Source: Plantago ovata | Lineage: Eukaryota; Streptophyta; Magnoliopsida; Lamiales; Plantaginaceae | Length of the DNA: 64,000 nt | Direction: 5' to 3' | NCBI GenBank assembly: GCA_028274465.1 | Contig: CM051457.1 | Coordinates: 13,295,908 to 13,359,907 of the forward strand | Shown: positions 13,437 to 25,800 of the stretch, in pieces | Layout: each line of letters begins with the position of its first letter | How positions within the stretch are numbered: position 1 is the first letter of the stretch | Notes under the pieces: model-generated | The model's database searches: none | What the model was told of the DNA's origin: nothing | The model's input: the letters and a program-made list of their open reading frames with translations, nothing else | Position numbers and translations under genes: made by a program

Positions 13437-14112
13437 GAAGTCGATGGAAAGGATGAACGATTATCTACCCAACGCTGCAGGCGGTAACTTCACTCACTTG
13501 ATAGTGTGATATATTGATCATGTCTGCAATTGACAGTGGAAATAAAAGTGTTAGGGAGATGTTGAGACATCACCTCGTTGTCTCTGGCTCCATTGTTATC
13601 ACTTCACCTGCAGGCTAGCTACATTATATATATTGTGACAATATTATCATTATTGGGTGTATGTGATTTATTTCAGTATGAATTCAGATTAAATTGGATT
13701 TTGGATTTTATTCGTGTTAGGGAGCTGTTTGGATTAAATTAAATTTGAGGGGATTCCTGGTAAGGGTAAAAAAATGCAATTCTCCCTGAAAAGTTACTAT
13801 TCTAAACATAGTTTAATGAAGACATAATAGATATTTTAGGTCATCTTATTTTTAAGAATGCATTGATCGTATTTGGGAATTATATAGTTTTGTATAGTGC
13901 GACACGTGACATGTATGGGGGAACAACCGATTAAATTCAAACACATAAGGAGTACAGTACATTACATTACATTGACATAAGGAGTACATTACATTACATT
14001 GTTCCATACTTCCATTATTTGCACATATATATTATATTTACAAACACTGATAAATGAACTTTAAAGACAACTTAATTTTATTACCGAAACCTACCTCCAT
14101 CCTTCATCCAAA
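13437..14112. other. Spacer between convergent genes
   Basis: 3' regions of the AGT2-like gene (plus) and the F-box gene (minus). Near 13938-14000 a stretch of about 30 bp (GACATAAGGAGTAC followed by ACATT units) is repeated twice. No gene seen. Confidence 0.5.
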
Positions 14113-15411
14113 TTAAGCACCACCTCCACCTGGGGATTTGAAGCTTATCTTCAACTCCAGAGTTTCATGATGTTGAGCCCTCTTTCTTTTCCTATTCAAT
14201 GATTTTGCTTCTGAAGTAGCTCTCTCATTTGCACCATCATTACCCCGAAGACGAACAAGGCTAGCAGGAATAACTTGGGAAGAAGGAGCATAGATACACC
14301 TAAGACTCTGATAGTCATGATAATTTCCTTTAGCATCTGGATTAACCTCCATTGAAAATTGTCTAAATTGTACCTTTTCCATATCATACCAAAGAGACAT
14401 CTCACTTTTATAGCGAAGAAGAATTATTTTTTCATCTTTCTTGTAAGCTATTAGGCTAAGATCCTCAATAAAGTGCTCATCCATGTTCAAACACATCACT
14501 CTAGTCCATATTATGTTGTCAGAACCATTATAATCATTCATCATCCACACAAGAAACCACCCCACCCTATTGCAAGAAGTTAGAAACAAGCATCCACTTA
14601 ATTCAACAAGTTTCAAAGCATTATGATTTTGCACTATACCAACTTCTAAGGGCACTGAAATTTTTTGATAAACTTCGGTGGTTAAATTGAGAGCAACTAT
14701 CCAACCTCGAACCCCTATTATCCCTACCGTATAGGCAACCCAGTACAATGCACCATTGACAAAAACTCCGTTATACATTAACGGCGCAATCCTACAATCA
14801 CTCGGAAAATCACAAGCCCTATGCCAAGTTTTTGAATTGACGGAACATATAAAAGTGTGAGAGTCGGCAATCCTCACAACCTTGTAATCATCGTTGGCTT
14901 CATCATAGCCAATCCCACTGTAGGGAGCAGTAAAGCCATCATTTGGAAACTCATCACAAAGAGGTAATTGCAAGGACTCACCGGTAAAAGGATTCCAAAT
15001 AACCCAACCAAAGCATTTGACAATACTAGAGATTAGAACTAATCCATTGCAACAAGGCACAGGAAGATTACCTACGCGCGGTATACCACGACCAGCAGGA
15101 GCCTTGATATGTTTAGCGGTGATTGACTTGCTACATTTCGAGCAACTTTCCTTTCTAGTTTTATCACATTTACAGTCGAACGATAAATTGTGATAGATCA
15201 AGTGATTTAGTGGTGTTAAAAAGATTTTACCAGTTTTGTTCCTATAGAGGATCCAACCATCACCGATTCCACGATGGATGTGTATCTTTGTGAATTGAGA
15301 ACCGTCAATGATTTCGCGCCAGGACTTGCAAACAGATCTCATCGTGAATAAGGAATCCACAGGCACACGTTGCAATATTTCGCGAAAAGCATCAGCTGGA
15401 ATATCGGACAT
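14113..15411 (-). CDS. F-box protein with F-box-associated (FBA) domain
   Basis: Single exon of 432 aa. An F-box opens the protein at about residues 1-45 (IPADAFREILQRVPVDSLF, then VCKSWREII) and should bind SKP1 in an SCF ubiquitin ligase. Residues of about 110-370 fit an FBA type beta-propeller-like region: NGLVLISS, WNPFTGESLQLP, GIGYDEANDDYKVVRI, NGALYWVAY. Between the two is an unusual cysteine-rich insert (CKCDKTRKESCSKCSK, residues of about 80-95). A basic NRKRKRAQ stretch near the C-terminus may be a nuclear signal. It resembles the large plant family containing At3g07870 and CPR1; the target cannot be read from sequence. Confidence 0.88.
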   Translation of the reverse strand: MSDIPADAFREILQRVPVDSLFTMRSVCKSWREIIDGSQFTKIHIHRGIGDGWILYRNKTGKIFLTPLNHLIYHNLSFDCKCDKTRKESCSKCSKSITAKHIKAPAGRGIPRVGNLPVPCCNGLVLISSIVKCFGWVIWNPFTGESLQLPLCDEFPNDGFTAPYSGIGYDEANDDYKVVRIADSHTFICSVNSKTWHRACDFPSDCRIAPLMYNGVFVNGALYWVAYTVGIIGVRGWIVALNLTTEVYQKISVPLEVGIVQNHNALKLVELSGCLFLTSCNRVGWFLVWMMNDYNGSDNIIWTRVMCLNMDEHFIEDLSLIAYKKDEKIILLRYKSEMSLWYDMEKVQFRQFSMEVNPDAKGNYHDYQSLRCIYAPSSQVIPASLVRLRGNDGANERATSEAKSLNRKRKRAQHHETLELKISFKSPGGGGA

Positions 15412-15424
15412 TTTTCTGATAGAT

Positions 15425-15632
15425 CTGGGGATCTGATTGATTTGGGGATCTGATTGACTTGGGGATCTAATGATTTTGGGGAAGATGAAGACGACTATGA
15501 AATAGAAAATATTGATTCGAATTTCTATATGGAGGTGTAGTTTGGGGATTTGATTGATTTGGGGATCTAATGAATTTGGGGAAGACGACTATGAAATAGA
15601 AAATATCTAAGTAGGGTTTCTATACGGGAATG
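15425..15632 (-). repeat. Tandemly duplicated leader of the F-box gene
   Basis: About 100 bp upstream of the F-box start is present twice. Both copies hold GGGGATCTAATGA, then GGGGAAGA and GACGACTATGAAATAGAAAA. The second copy is at about 15541-15632. The copies lie between the ATG and the presumed TATA box, so the duplication would lengthen the 5' UTR. Confidence 0.7.
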
Positions 15633-15644
15633 CAGTTTCCTTTG

Positions 15645-15654
15645 GTATATATAG
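15645..15654 (-). promoter_or_regulatory. TATA box of the F-box gene
   Basis: CTATATATAC on the minus strand, about 235 bp before the ATG and just upstream of the duplicated leader. Confidence 0.45.
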
Positions 15655-15785
15655 AAAAGGGCGAGGCCAGTGGGGGCACTTAGCTTGAACCCACTCAAAG
15701 TTTTTTTTTACTACTTACATAGTAGTGAGAGCATATCACATCATTTGTCTGTTTGGCAAAACAAAGTAATAAGGTGACCGATAGC

Positions 15786-16536
<751 letters not shown>

Positions 16537-16544
16537 CTGATAGC

Positions 16545-17192
16545 CAATAAGTTGTCTAAAAGTTGATAAGGTCGACTGACAACTGATCACTCATCTTATT
16601 TTTTAGTAGTAATGTGCATGGAGTAGCTTCTCAAATTAGTCACCTTATTAACATTCGTTATCGAACAGACTTATTATGGTTAACTTGTCAAATTAGGTGA
16701 AATCACCTTATAAGGTGAAGCCAATTCGCTAAACACAAACTATATCACATTTTGCCCCTTCGATAAATTATGAAAGGTTAGAAACAACCTACTCAATTTC
16801 AATGTTATATATATTGATAACAAAAAGAAATGAAACTTGCGTATATTTTTGCACGTCGAGGTTTAAATTTCAATATGAATATTTAAAATTTTGATCTCAT
16901 GCACCTAGGATCTTTTGTTTGTGGATGATACCCGTTTATTTGTCATGCTTCTACTTCTTCGACTTTGGAAATTAGTAATATTCTCTGTATCGTTGTAGTC
17001 TTGCATGGGGCAAGAGATTAATTTGGAGAAATCAACACTGGTGTTTAGTACTTAGTAAAAACACTAGATAAGGGATCGTTTACATGATAGAGTTTGGGAT
17101 AAAATTCATAAGTATAATTTTTGTCTAAAGGTTATAAAAGAGATATTTATTAAAGATGTTATTGAAGCCATTCCCACATATATAATTAAAAT
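16545..17192. other. Spacer, no gene seen
   Basis: AT-rich. A stretch around 16905-17050 (GGATCTTTTGTTTGTGGATGATAC and following) resembles a degraded reverse transcriptase region with a FVDD-like motif, but frames are too broken to call. Confidence 0.35.
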
Positions 17193-17248
17193 AAGTATTG
17201 TAAAGGTCAATTAGTGAAAAAAGTATTGTAAAGGTCAATTAATGAAAA
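17193..17248. repeat. Two tandem 28-bp copies beside the tRNA gene
   Basis: AAGTATTGTAAAGGTCAATT followed by a GTGAAAA-type tail occurs at 17193-17220 and again at 17221-17248 with one or two differences. It ends at the 3' side of the tRNA gene. Confidence 0.85.
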
Positions 17249-17250
17249 AA
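17245..17250 (-). terminator. RNA polymerase III terminator of tRNA-Gly
   Basis: Six T on the minus strand directly after the tRNA 3' end, the usual Pol III stop signal. Confidence 0.75.
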
Positions 17251-17321
17251 TGCACCAGCCGGGAATCGAACCCGGGTCTGTACCGTGGCAGGGTACTATT
17301 CTACCACTAGACCACTGGTGC
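17251..17321 (-). tRNA. trnG-GCC: tRNA-Gly (anticodon GCC)
   Basis: The 71-nt minus-strand sequence folds as a cloverleaf. The acceptor arm starts GCACCAG and ends CTGGTGC plus discriminator A. A-box is TGGTCTAGTGG, B-box GGTTCGATTCC, and the anticodon loop CTGCCAC gives GCC. There is no intron and no encoded CCA, as expected for a nuclear eukaryotic tRNA gene. It lies 141 bp upstream of the divergent PP2C start codon. Confidence 0.97.
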
Positions 17322-17462
17322 TCGATGAAAATGGTTGTAGTTATTGCTGGATATAAACCGATAGGTATGTTGACAACATGTTCCTGTGGCAGAGAAGAAA
17401 GTTTGTAGCTAATTATAATAATTATATCAGCCGAGTGTGAGAGAAGAAGACGAAAAGAGATA

Positions 17463-19999
17463 ATGGCGGTTGCTCTGTTGTCTACACCATTCCTCACCAA
17501 TACTCCGGCAGGCAATACAAAGAGAAGAGACTTTCTCCATCATATCACCGCCGATTCGTTTCATAAAAACAGGAGGCTGCTTTGCTTCCCACCACCATCA
17601 TCTCTTTCCAATTTCGTAAGGTATGTTAATTTTCTGCATTTCCTCCTCTAATAATATTATATTAGTATATATATATTACTAGTGTTCATTCTTTGCTGGA
17701 AATCCAATCCAATCCCCCCTTTTTTTTTTAGCTCAGAAGCAGGGGTTTGTTTAACTGTTGGAACTCACCTAATTCCACATCCTGACAAAGTAAGCAAGCC
17801 TCTCTTTGTTCTTTTTTTTTCCATGATTAGTTGCTGTCTAATTTTGTATTGAATTTGTTGAAAAATGCAATTTGGATATTTTCCATTGTGGAATTGGGGA
17901 ATTAATTCCCTGGAATCATCAATGTGTAGGTCGAGAAAGGCGGGGAAGATGCGTTTTTCGTTAGTAGCTATGGTGGTGGAGTTATTGCTGTGGCTGATGG
18001 TGTTTCTGGGTACTCTTTTTTTTTTTTTTTTTGAATTACTCATACTGATATATATTCTCTTTGCTGTGCTGCTATATTTGTTGTGTTTAAATTAATCATG
18101 CCTTTTCTCGTTATACGAAAAATGTCAAGGGCAATGTTACAAACTTGTCTTCATAATTACAACATGTGTACTCTCTGTGCAGTTGGGCTGAGAAAGATGT
18201 AAATCCAGCTCTTTTCTCGCGTGAACTGATTGCAAACGCCTCTAGCCTAGTGGAAGACCAAGAGGTCATCATGTTCCTTCTTTCTTTCTGTCTGTCTGTC
18301 TGTGTATCTATCATTTTCTTGGTTTGGTTGATATACTATCTCTTTTTCTTGATTCTTTGCTGCCTGGGATTTTATGGTTATGCAGTTGCTTTGTAACTTG
18401 TGGAAATCATATTATTTTCTTTATTTATAGGTTAATTATGATCCTCGGACGCTGATAAGAAAGGCACATGCCGCTACATCTTCCATTGGATCTGCCACAG
18501 CGTATGTTCTTTCAGATATTCCCAGTAATCACTACTATGCTGTGTATTATTTAGTTCATTCATACTTGTTGGAAACTCCAATGTGCCTCTTAGCGTTGTT
18601 GCCATGCTAGAAAGGACTGGGATATTAAAGGTTGCCAGTGTAGGGGACTGCGGTGTGAGAGTTGTTCGAAGAGGTAATTCTGCCTTTTATGTGGATTGAA
18701 AGCAACTCTACATGATGATTTGTGATGTCACCTCTTTGAGGGGTTTATGCCAATGCTATATGCCTATATCAGGGGTTTGTGCACCTTACGTAGTGCATCC
18801 TGTTCCTTGGCGCCAATTAGTTTGAGTAGTTACATTCCTTGTGAGGAGCCAAGTTTTGTTTTCAGTTTGTTCTGTGTTATAACACTAAGCATTTGGCTTG
18901 TTTGCCAGTGGTTTCTGATATAATATGGTATGTGCTCTTTGTGTATCAGGTCAAGTAGTATATTCTACATCTCCGCAAGAACATTATTTTGACTGTCCAT
19001 ACCAATTGAGTTCAGAGCCTGTAAGTCAGACATTTCTTGATGCCACGGTAAGATATTTTACTCTATCTGAAAGTTTTCCGCTCCCCTTTTATTGTTATTA
19101 CTAGAATTGGGGGGCATGTTACAAATGCTGGGATACATATATGTAACAAAAGAAGTTATAAAACAAACAAAAAAGAAAAGGAAAGGAAACATGTGGAAGA
19201 ACACAACAGAGCTTTCTTTGCATTACATCAACAAGCCACGAATTTCAAACTCTCAGGCTTTTAAGCTATCAACTTCTTACAAATATCCAGAATAATGAAT
19301 CCAACAGACTCTCAGAACCACTATTTGACTGATGAAAAGTTCAGAAAAGCAATAGGAACGGAACCCAATCCAGCTGGTGTGCTATTATCTACGCAAACCA
19401 TTCTGCTAAGCTACCGCTGTTTTTAATTTTTTCCAGTAGTTTAAATTTAAAGAGATGTGCGTAGTTGTTTTATAGTGTACATTGAGCTGCTTCTCTTGAT
19501 TCAGGTGACTACCATAGAGTTGATGGAAGAGGATATTGTTGTAATGGGTTCTGATGGGCTTTTTGACAATGCTTTTGATCGTGAGATAGTGGCTGTTGTT
19601 GGCTCATGTGCTAATGTATCTGATGCTGGTATAAGAACTTTTCTTTTTCGGTCTCATTAATTAAGCTCAAAGTCCGTCTTCTGGCTGCTGTATTCTCACT
19701 GATATTTTTGGCGGGTGCTAGCTAAGGAATTAGCTAGTCTGGCTCACATGCATTCGAAGGATTCTAGTTTTGACTCCCCTTACTCGCAAGAAGCTAGAAT
19801 ACAGGTAATTTCTGTATGTACGTTTTTTGAATAAGTGTACCGTTAACAATTTTTGATTTTAGTTTTCTTTGTATTAATTGATGAGAAGGGGTTCGATGTT
19901 CCTTGGTGGAAGAAAATCATGGGGATGAAGTTAACCGGTGGAAAGCTTGATGACATTACTGTAATTGTTGGGCAGGTGAAGAGCTCATTTAGCTCATGA
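17463..19999 (+). CDS. PBCP: Chloroplast PP2C phosphatase, PSII core phosphatase (PBCP) type
   Basis: Ten exons give 315 aa in one frame: 17463-17620, 17732-17789, 17930-18009, 18183-18264, 18431-18501, 18594-18673, 18950-19047, 19505-19628, 19722-19804, 19886-19999. PP2C metal-binding motifs are in order: GGEDAFF, VADGVSGWAE, VGDCGVR, GSDGLFDNAFD and GGKLDDITVIV. The N-terminus (about 50 residues, rich in S, T, R and poor in acids) looks like a chloroplast transit peptide. The closest protein I know is Arabidopsis At2g30170, PBCP, which dephosphorylates the PSII core proteins D1, D2, CP43 and PsbH. HPDKVEKGGEDAFFVSSY and KGFDVPWWKK match that subfamily rather than ABA-signalling PP2Cs. Metal-binding residues appear intact. 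Confidence 0.93.
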
Positions 20000-21012
20000 A
20001 TGAAGAGTGATTTGTGGATAATAATGATTAAGCCAATTTGAGTGTGGAAGAAAAAAAATTCAAGTTACTTGCCCTATTTTAGGAATTCCAGTGTCTTTTC
20101 CTCCACTGGACTTTTACTAATAAAAAAACGTGACGGGAATTAGTCATGGAAAGAAATTTAGTTAGAAAAAGTCTAAAAGTGTGCAAGTGAATGACAAGTT
20201 AAGTGTCAATACATTTTATAATCCAACTAACAACAACTTTAAAAAAAAAACCATCTCTCTACAATTCTTATAATAATGTCCATTATATTTAAGGGTTAAC
20301 TCTACCGTTAGTACCGTATTGTTTGTTATACGCTTAGAAATGGTGTTAATGTTTATTTAATTGGTATTGACATTTGACAAGGATTCGGATTCACATCCTA
20401 AGTGCACCAATGTATCATATGATATCAGTATCATACTCCTCTGGCCTCAGACCTCAAAATAGTACTAGAAAAACCAAAACATAGACCTGTACTATACTAA
20501 CAGCCACTATCACCTATGCCAAAAGCCCAAGACATATCACTACCTCGCTCTTCTTTAAAAAACAAATATTCAGTTTGACAATACATTTTATTATTATTAT
20601 GTGGAGGAGAGCTTATTTGAAGCAATGTTACAGTGCTAAGAATAAAATTAAAAAGTCTCAGAGCTCTTAAACAATAATAATATGTTTTTCCTAAAAAAAA
20701 AAAAACAATAATAATATGTAACAATAACATGATCTTGGATGTGAATACAATGCGATTACTCGGTATCAAGGCAAAGGATTTCCATGTCAGTCCCAGGTTT
20801 AACAAGTGCAAACAATCTCTCAGCTCCCTCCTTTGCTCTTAACCTTAGCGGTCCAGGAGGAGTTGTCTCATGATTTGGATTTTCTCTACAGGATCAAAAG
20901 TTTGGATCAGATGCATAGCAAATCCAACGACTGCCTGACAACCAATAATCTCCAAAATCAATTGTATCAATTGTATGAGTACTAAATAAGCCCGAGTTAC
21001 ATGAGGCATCTA
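20000..21012. other. Spacer, no intact gene
   Basis: 3' region of the PP2C gene and AT-rich DNA, including two AACAATAATAATATG copies near 20670-20720. Possible remains of the FBD end of the F-box/LRR pseudogene at 20820-20940 could not be read in frame. Confidence 0.4.
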
Positions 21013-21935
21013 TTATAAATAGATACAAATAGATTTGTGCATGGAAGCACAAGACTTTATCACTGAAGTAATAGCGAATAGTTCTGCGGTTGTATATGCA
21101 TCAGTTCTAATATGCAGCATCTTGAGTCTTGGGGCTACTGGAAACACTTCGGAAACACACTGAAAAGGAACAACAAGATTACATAAAAGTCACAACTTTG
21201 TTCGCCTTGGATCCGTGAAAATAAAAGAGGAAAAAAGAGAAGGTTTCAAGTACTGACCTCAAATTCGTCTAGATAATCTAGAGTAAGCACTTCAAGTTGA
21301 GAGATGCAACTTGAAAGACCTAAAAAGTCACAGAACAAATTCTTGTGCATAAAATGCTGGAGGAAAACTTCAATCAGATTAGGGCAATTTTTTAAAGACA
21401 TACTTGTTCCTTTCCCTTCGAAATGAAAACGTATAAGATTCGGTGCAGAAATCTCCAAACGTTGCATCTCATCACAATGAGAAACTTTTAAATATTTTAG
21501 TTTATAAGGACCAACAACTTTCAAGTCTACGAGTGGCTTCGAGGATTTGACGGCTAAAACTTGAAGATTTGGACAATCAGACAAGAATTTATGGAGAAGT
21601 TGGCCAGTCACGCCTACATAGGCCAACTCAAGAGAGATTAAAGAGTCCCAGGGTGGTAAGCTAGGAAAATTACAAGATATCGCCCAAGGATGCATATTCA
21701 ATGCTACTAGGTTCACATCAAGCCTCTTCACTTTCTTGTTAATTGCATATCTGAGCCAATTATCAACACTTTTGCATGAATTTTCGTCGAAGTTAAACCA
21801 TACCCAAAACTCATCAATACAAGAAGGCTTGTACTTGGTCCACCCAAGGACTATATTTGTCCGCTTCTGGACGTATAGTTCTCAAGGCAGCGGTACCAGA
21901 AAGCAGGTCATCTAATACCTTGGAAGCATCAAAGT
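21013..21935 (-). pseudogene. Degenerate F-box/LRR (FBD-type) gene
   Basis: Minus-strand exon, open to about 21930, reads (V)QKRTNIVLGWTKYKPSC...DEFWVWFNF, then NWLRYAINKKVKRLDVNLV and LRR-like lines ending DYLDEFE. A donor GGTCAGTA at about 21245 and an acceptor near 21160 lead to CVSEVFPVAPRLKMLHIRTD and a stop at 21013. This is the order of plant F-box/LRR/FBD proteins. The F-box itself is mostly lost: only a frameshifted ILDDLLSGTAALRT remnant is seen, and the FBD end is cut short. An ATG at 21731 could still start a 161-aa fragment. The 5' end lies about 200 bp from the divergent LRR-ubiquitin gene. Confidence 0.7.
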
Positions 21936-22138
21936 TAAGATATGGGCAACAGTTTGGGCACGTTCATTGAAATGCAAATCAGCCCCTATTTTTACTCAAT
22001 TTTCAAAAGAGCCCCCATTTTCACTCGCAGCTGTAAACATAGAAGAAGAACAAACACCAATTATTGGTCACTCTGCCTGCCTCTCTGGAAGCTCGAATTG
22101 AATCCAAATTTACATTTGTGAGAAGAAGAAGAAGAATA

Positions 22139-22777
22139 ATGGATTCCCAAACCCTAAAAGGAGCTGAGGACGACAGCAAGAAGCAAATCACAAAGCTCAG
22201 TGTAAAGTTCAGCGGCCGATCCATTCCCATCGAAATCGACGCCGTTTCCACCATTAAAGACCTAAAAAACCTCCTTCAAGACCTCACCAATGTCCTTCCT
22301 CGTGGCCAGAAGCTCATCTTTAAAGGTCTAATTCTTTCTTTCTCTGCTTGTGTCGGCTGCTTCTAATTTAACCAATTATTTCACAATTTTCAGGAAAAGT
22401 TCTCTCCGATGACTCAACATTGGCTGCTTCAGGTCTTATTCATGGATCCAAGATTATGCTTATGGCTTCTCAGGGACTTCACCAAGGGGTCTGTATCTAT
22501 TATTACTGTTTCCTCTTGTCATATATGTTCTTGTGAGATGCCTTTTATAGTTACAAACTCTTATCCGTATAGCTAATTTGTGATCAACAATTTAATGAAT
22601 TCGGGACATGTCAATAGGATGGCCCGGTTAAGAAGGATGTGTTGGGATTGCCGGCTGTAAAAAGGTCCGCTGATCTCACCAGGGGTAAGAAAGTGAAGAC
22701 TCAGGATTCTGTCACAAAGACTCAATTAGAGCGGTGGAAAGCCACAGGAGTTATAGCACTGTCTGAATGTGGCCTCC

Positions 22778-22863
<86 letters not shown>

Positions 22864-25800
22864 TCCTTGAATACTAAACTTCGCATTTTTACTTTTATTG
22901 GGTGGAATCTTCTGTTGTTTGATGTATATTTAAATTAGTCTTTAATGTCACTTGTTGATGGTAGCTCTTTCATGTAGCAGTCTCTGATTTACAGTGCCCT
23001 TTGAGTATGTTTCTCTGAGTTTCTATGATGTACATATGTATAGTTAGCCAATGAGCGTACTGCTTGGTTGTAAATAGTGAATTGGCTTCAGAACTGGTGG
23101 GTGATTTTTTTTTATTTTTTATCAAGGATTAATTCACATAGAATATTAGGTACTTGGCAGTTGGCAACTGGGACTACAATGGTATATATTGTTTCTAGCA
23201 CATGAACATGCAACAACGTACTGTCTGTAGTTATTTTGTCATCTCGTGAACCAATATTAACAGTATCTATAACTGATATTGGCCGATCCGATTTCATTCT
23301 GTCAAAGTATAACAGTATGAAGAGACAAATGGATGAATGGAATAAGAGCCCAAGGCACATAAGCATAAGTGTGTGTGCTGGCAAGAAAAGATGGATTTAT
23401 GCAATATTGAAAAGAGAAAGCTCCTAAAGTGCTACTAATATCTTTAGTAAAATCTACTTCAGTGCATATAAAAATTGTTTATGTCCAACCCTTATACGTC
23501 CATGCTGTGACGCTGTCAATTATTAGTCAAATATGGGGCAGTTTTGATCATGGCTTCAGTTGGATTAGATTATCAAACTTTTCTTTGAGCATCCACACAA
23601 TTACATTACCAGTACCACAATGTTATCTTTGGCTGTAAATGTGGTCAGTATCTGTACCTCCACTGTTCAGGTCAAAGAGAATTGATTAGACAATTTTTGA
23701 TACATCTGAGCCACCTGTTTTATAAGTAAATTTTGATGCCTTTTTTTTATTTTATTTAAAAATAGTTATTCATCACATTTACTAATATCTTCGTTGATCC
23801 TTCTGTTATTACATTGAAAAATTCATATGCTTGTGTTTTGGGATTTGGAAGGCTATACCTGACGATGTCTGGACCTGTGCGGAGACTGCTAGAGTCCTTG
23901 ATGTAAGCCGCAACTTTTTACATGAAGTGCCATCTAGAATTGGCTGCTTAACCTCCATACAGGTAATGAAACTTTACTTGCTACTTTCTGTGTTAAATCC
24001 CTTCCTTTAGTTACTGATTTAGGGATTGAGTTGCAGCAGACATCTCTTTATTCTTCGTTTATGCCCATGTAGAAATTGCATCTCAGTGGAAATGATTTAC
24101 TTGACAAGTCCATGGATTGGGAAGGAATCACATCCTTGAAGTCTCTTGTGGTTCTGACACTTGACCAAAACAAGTATGTGTTGCTTCTCCAGCTTGTTAC
24201 TTTTACTTTATAATCACAGCAATGGAGCTTCTTTCTTTGAATTGCTTTAGTAGTTTCTGTTCCTACTCTAGCATTCCCATCTTTCTTTTCCTCTTTATTT
24301 CTCTTGAACAACCTCTGGTAGAAGCATGTGCATCTATAGATGAATTGAAGATTATGAAGCATGAAAAAGTTAAAGTGGAGAAAATTTTATGGAAAAAAAA
24401 GTTTTAAAAACAAAAATGTTAAAATATGAAAACGAAAATGTTTTTTTTCTATTGTTTTTATTCTTTTCTTTTTTAAATGTAGATAAATTGGTAAAAGTTA
24501 CAAAAGTAAAATCCGCCTTTTAGAAGTTGTCTAATCCAGTATGCTTAAGACGAGAAAGACGAAATGATGTTAAAGAAACCTATAAAGTAGCGATCATCGG
24601 CATTACTAATTAACTGCATCAAAGCTATGAATGTACAGATTGCTAATATAATATGATGGCAAAGATATTACTAGTAGTATAATGAAACAAAGTTAAGTTA
24701 TGTACATTTCCTTAATTTCATATTTGGTGCTCTCAAGTTCTTAAAGGTTCTGTGATAATTTAAAATACAGCTTCTTTCTGTTGTGATTAATGATTCATAC
24801 GTTGATCAAGCAGTTCCACAAAATTTTACTACTGTAGCTATTCAATACAGTATATGTATCAACTCATTTGATTTGTGCACTTGTCGAGCTACAGTTTGAG
24901 AGATCAGGTATTTTGGCTTTTGTTTCATCTAGCAGGAAGCACGATATAGCAGTCTTGGGATTCAAATGATATGTGCATCACCAGTATTTCTATCCCATAG
25001 TGTTAATATCACTCTTCAATTTGACCTTTTATTTTTCTTTTCCTTGTTTCAGTTTGACTGAATTGCCTCCTGCACTTTGTTCTTTGACATGCCTGAAGCA
25101 GCTTCACATTGGAAGCAACAAGTTGACAAGTCTCCCTTCTGACATAGGTCTCTTGACTAAGCTTGAGGTCTTGAAAGCCCAGAATAACAGGTAAATTTGA
25201 CTAAAATCAAATATTTGAAGGGCAAATGTCTATTTATCCCCTCCTATTATTCTCTATGATGTATCAAAGCATTACTTCATTATGTTCTTACTCAGTTTCT
25301 ACTAGTATTATTTTTATGTGACTGTATTTCTCCAGTGTAAACTTCATTTCTTTCAGAGTTCAGATTTCTTTATGGAACTGGAGCTTCTTTTCTATCAAAA
25401 CACTAATTCCACCTGGAATTTTATTTTGCACAATGTTCTATGATATCAAGCAGAGGAAAATTCATTACATTTTATGGTGTTTGCTTGCCATGATAATCCT
25501 TCAGTTTACTAAACGATCTATCTTATCTTGCAGGATAAATAAAATTCCTACTAGTATAGGTGGGTCCGTGTCCCTTCTTGAAGTAAGAAATTGTTCTCTT
25601 TATTTTCCATTGGCGTTTAGTGTCTGGTCTGTTAGTTTCATGTGTATCATTTTCTCTGCTGGTCATTTATCGTTTTTTACCAAGTATGATTTGTTGCAGG
25701 TTGATCTTTCATGCAATCTTCTGGTTGAGTTACCTGAAACAGTAGGCAACTTAAAAAAATTGAAGGTAATTCATTCAACATTTATTGTTTTAAAGATAAG

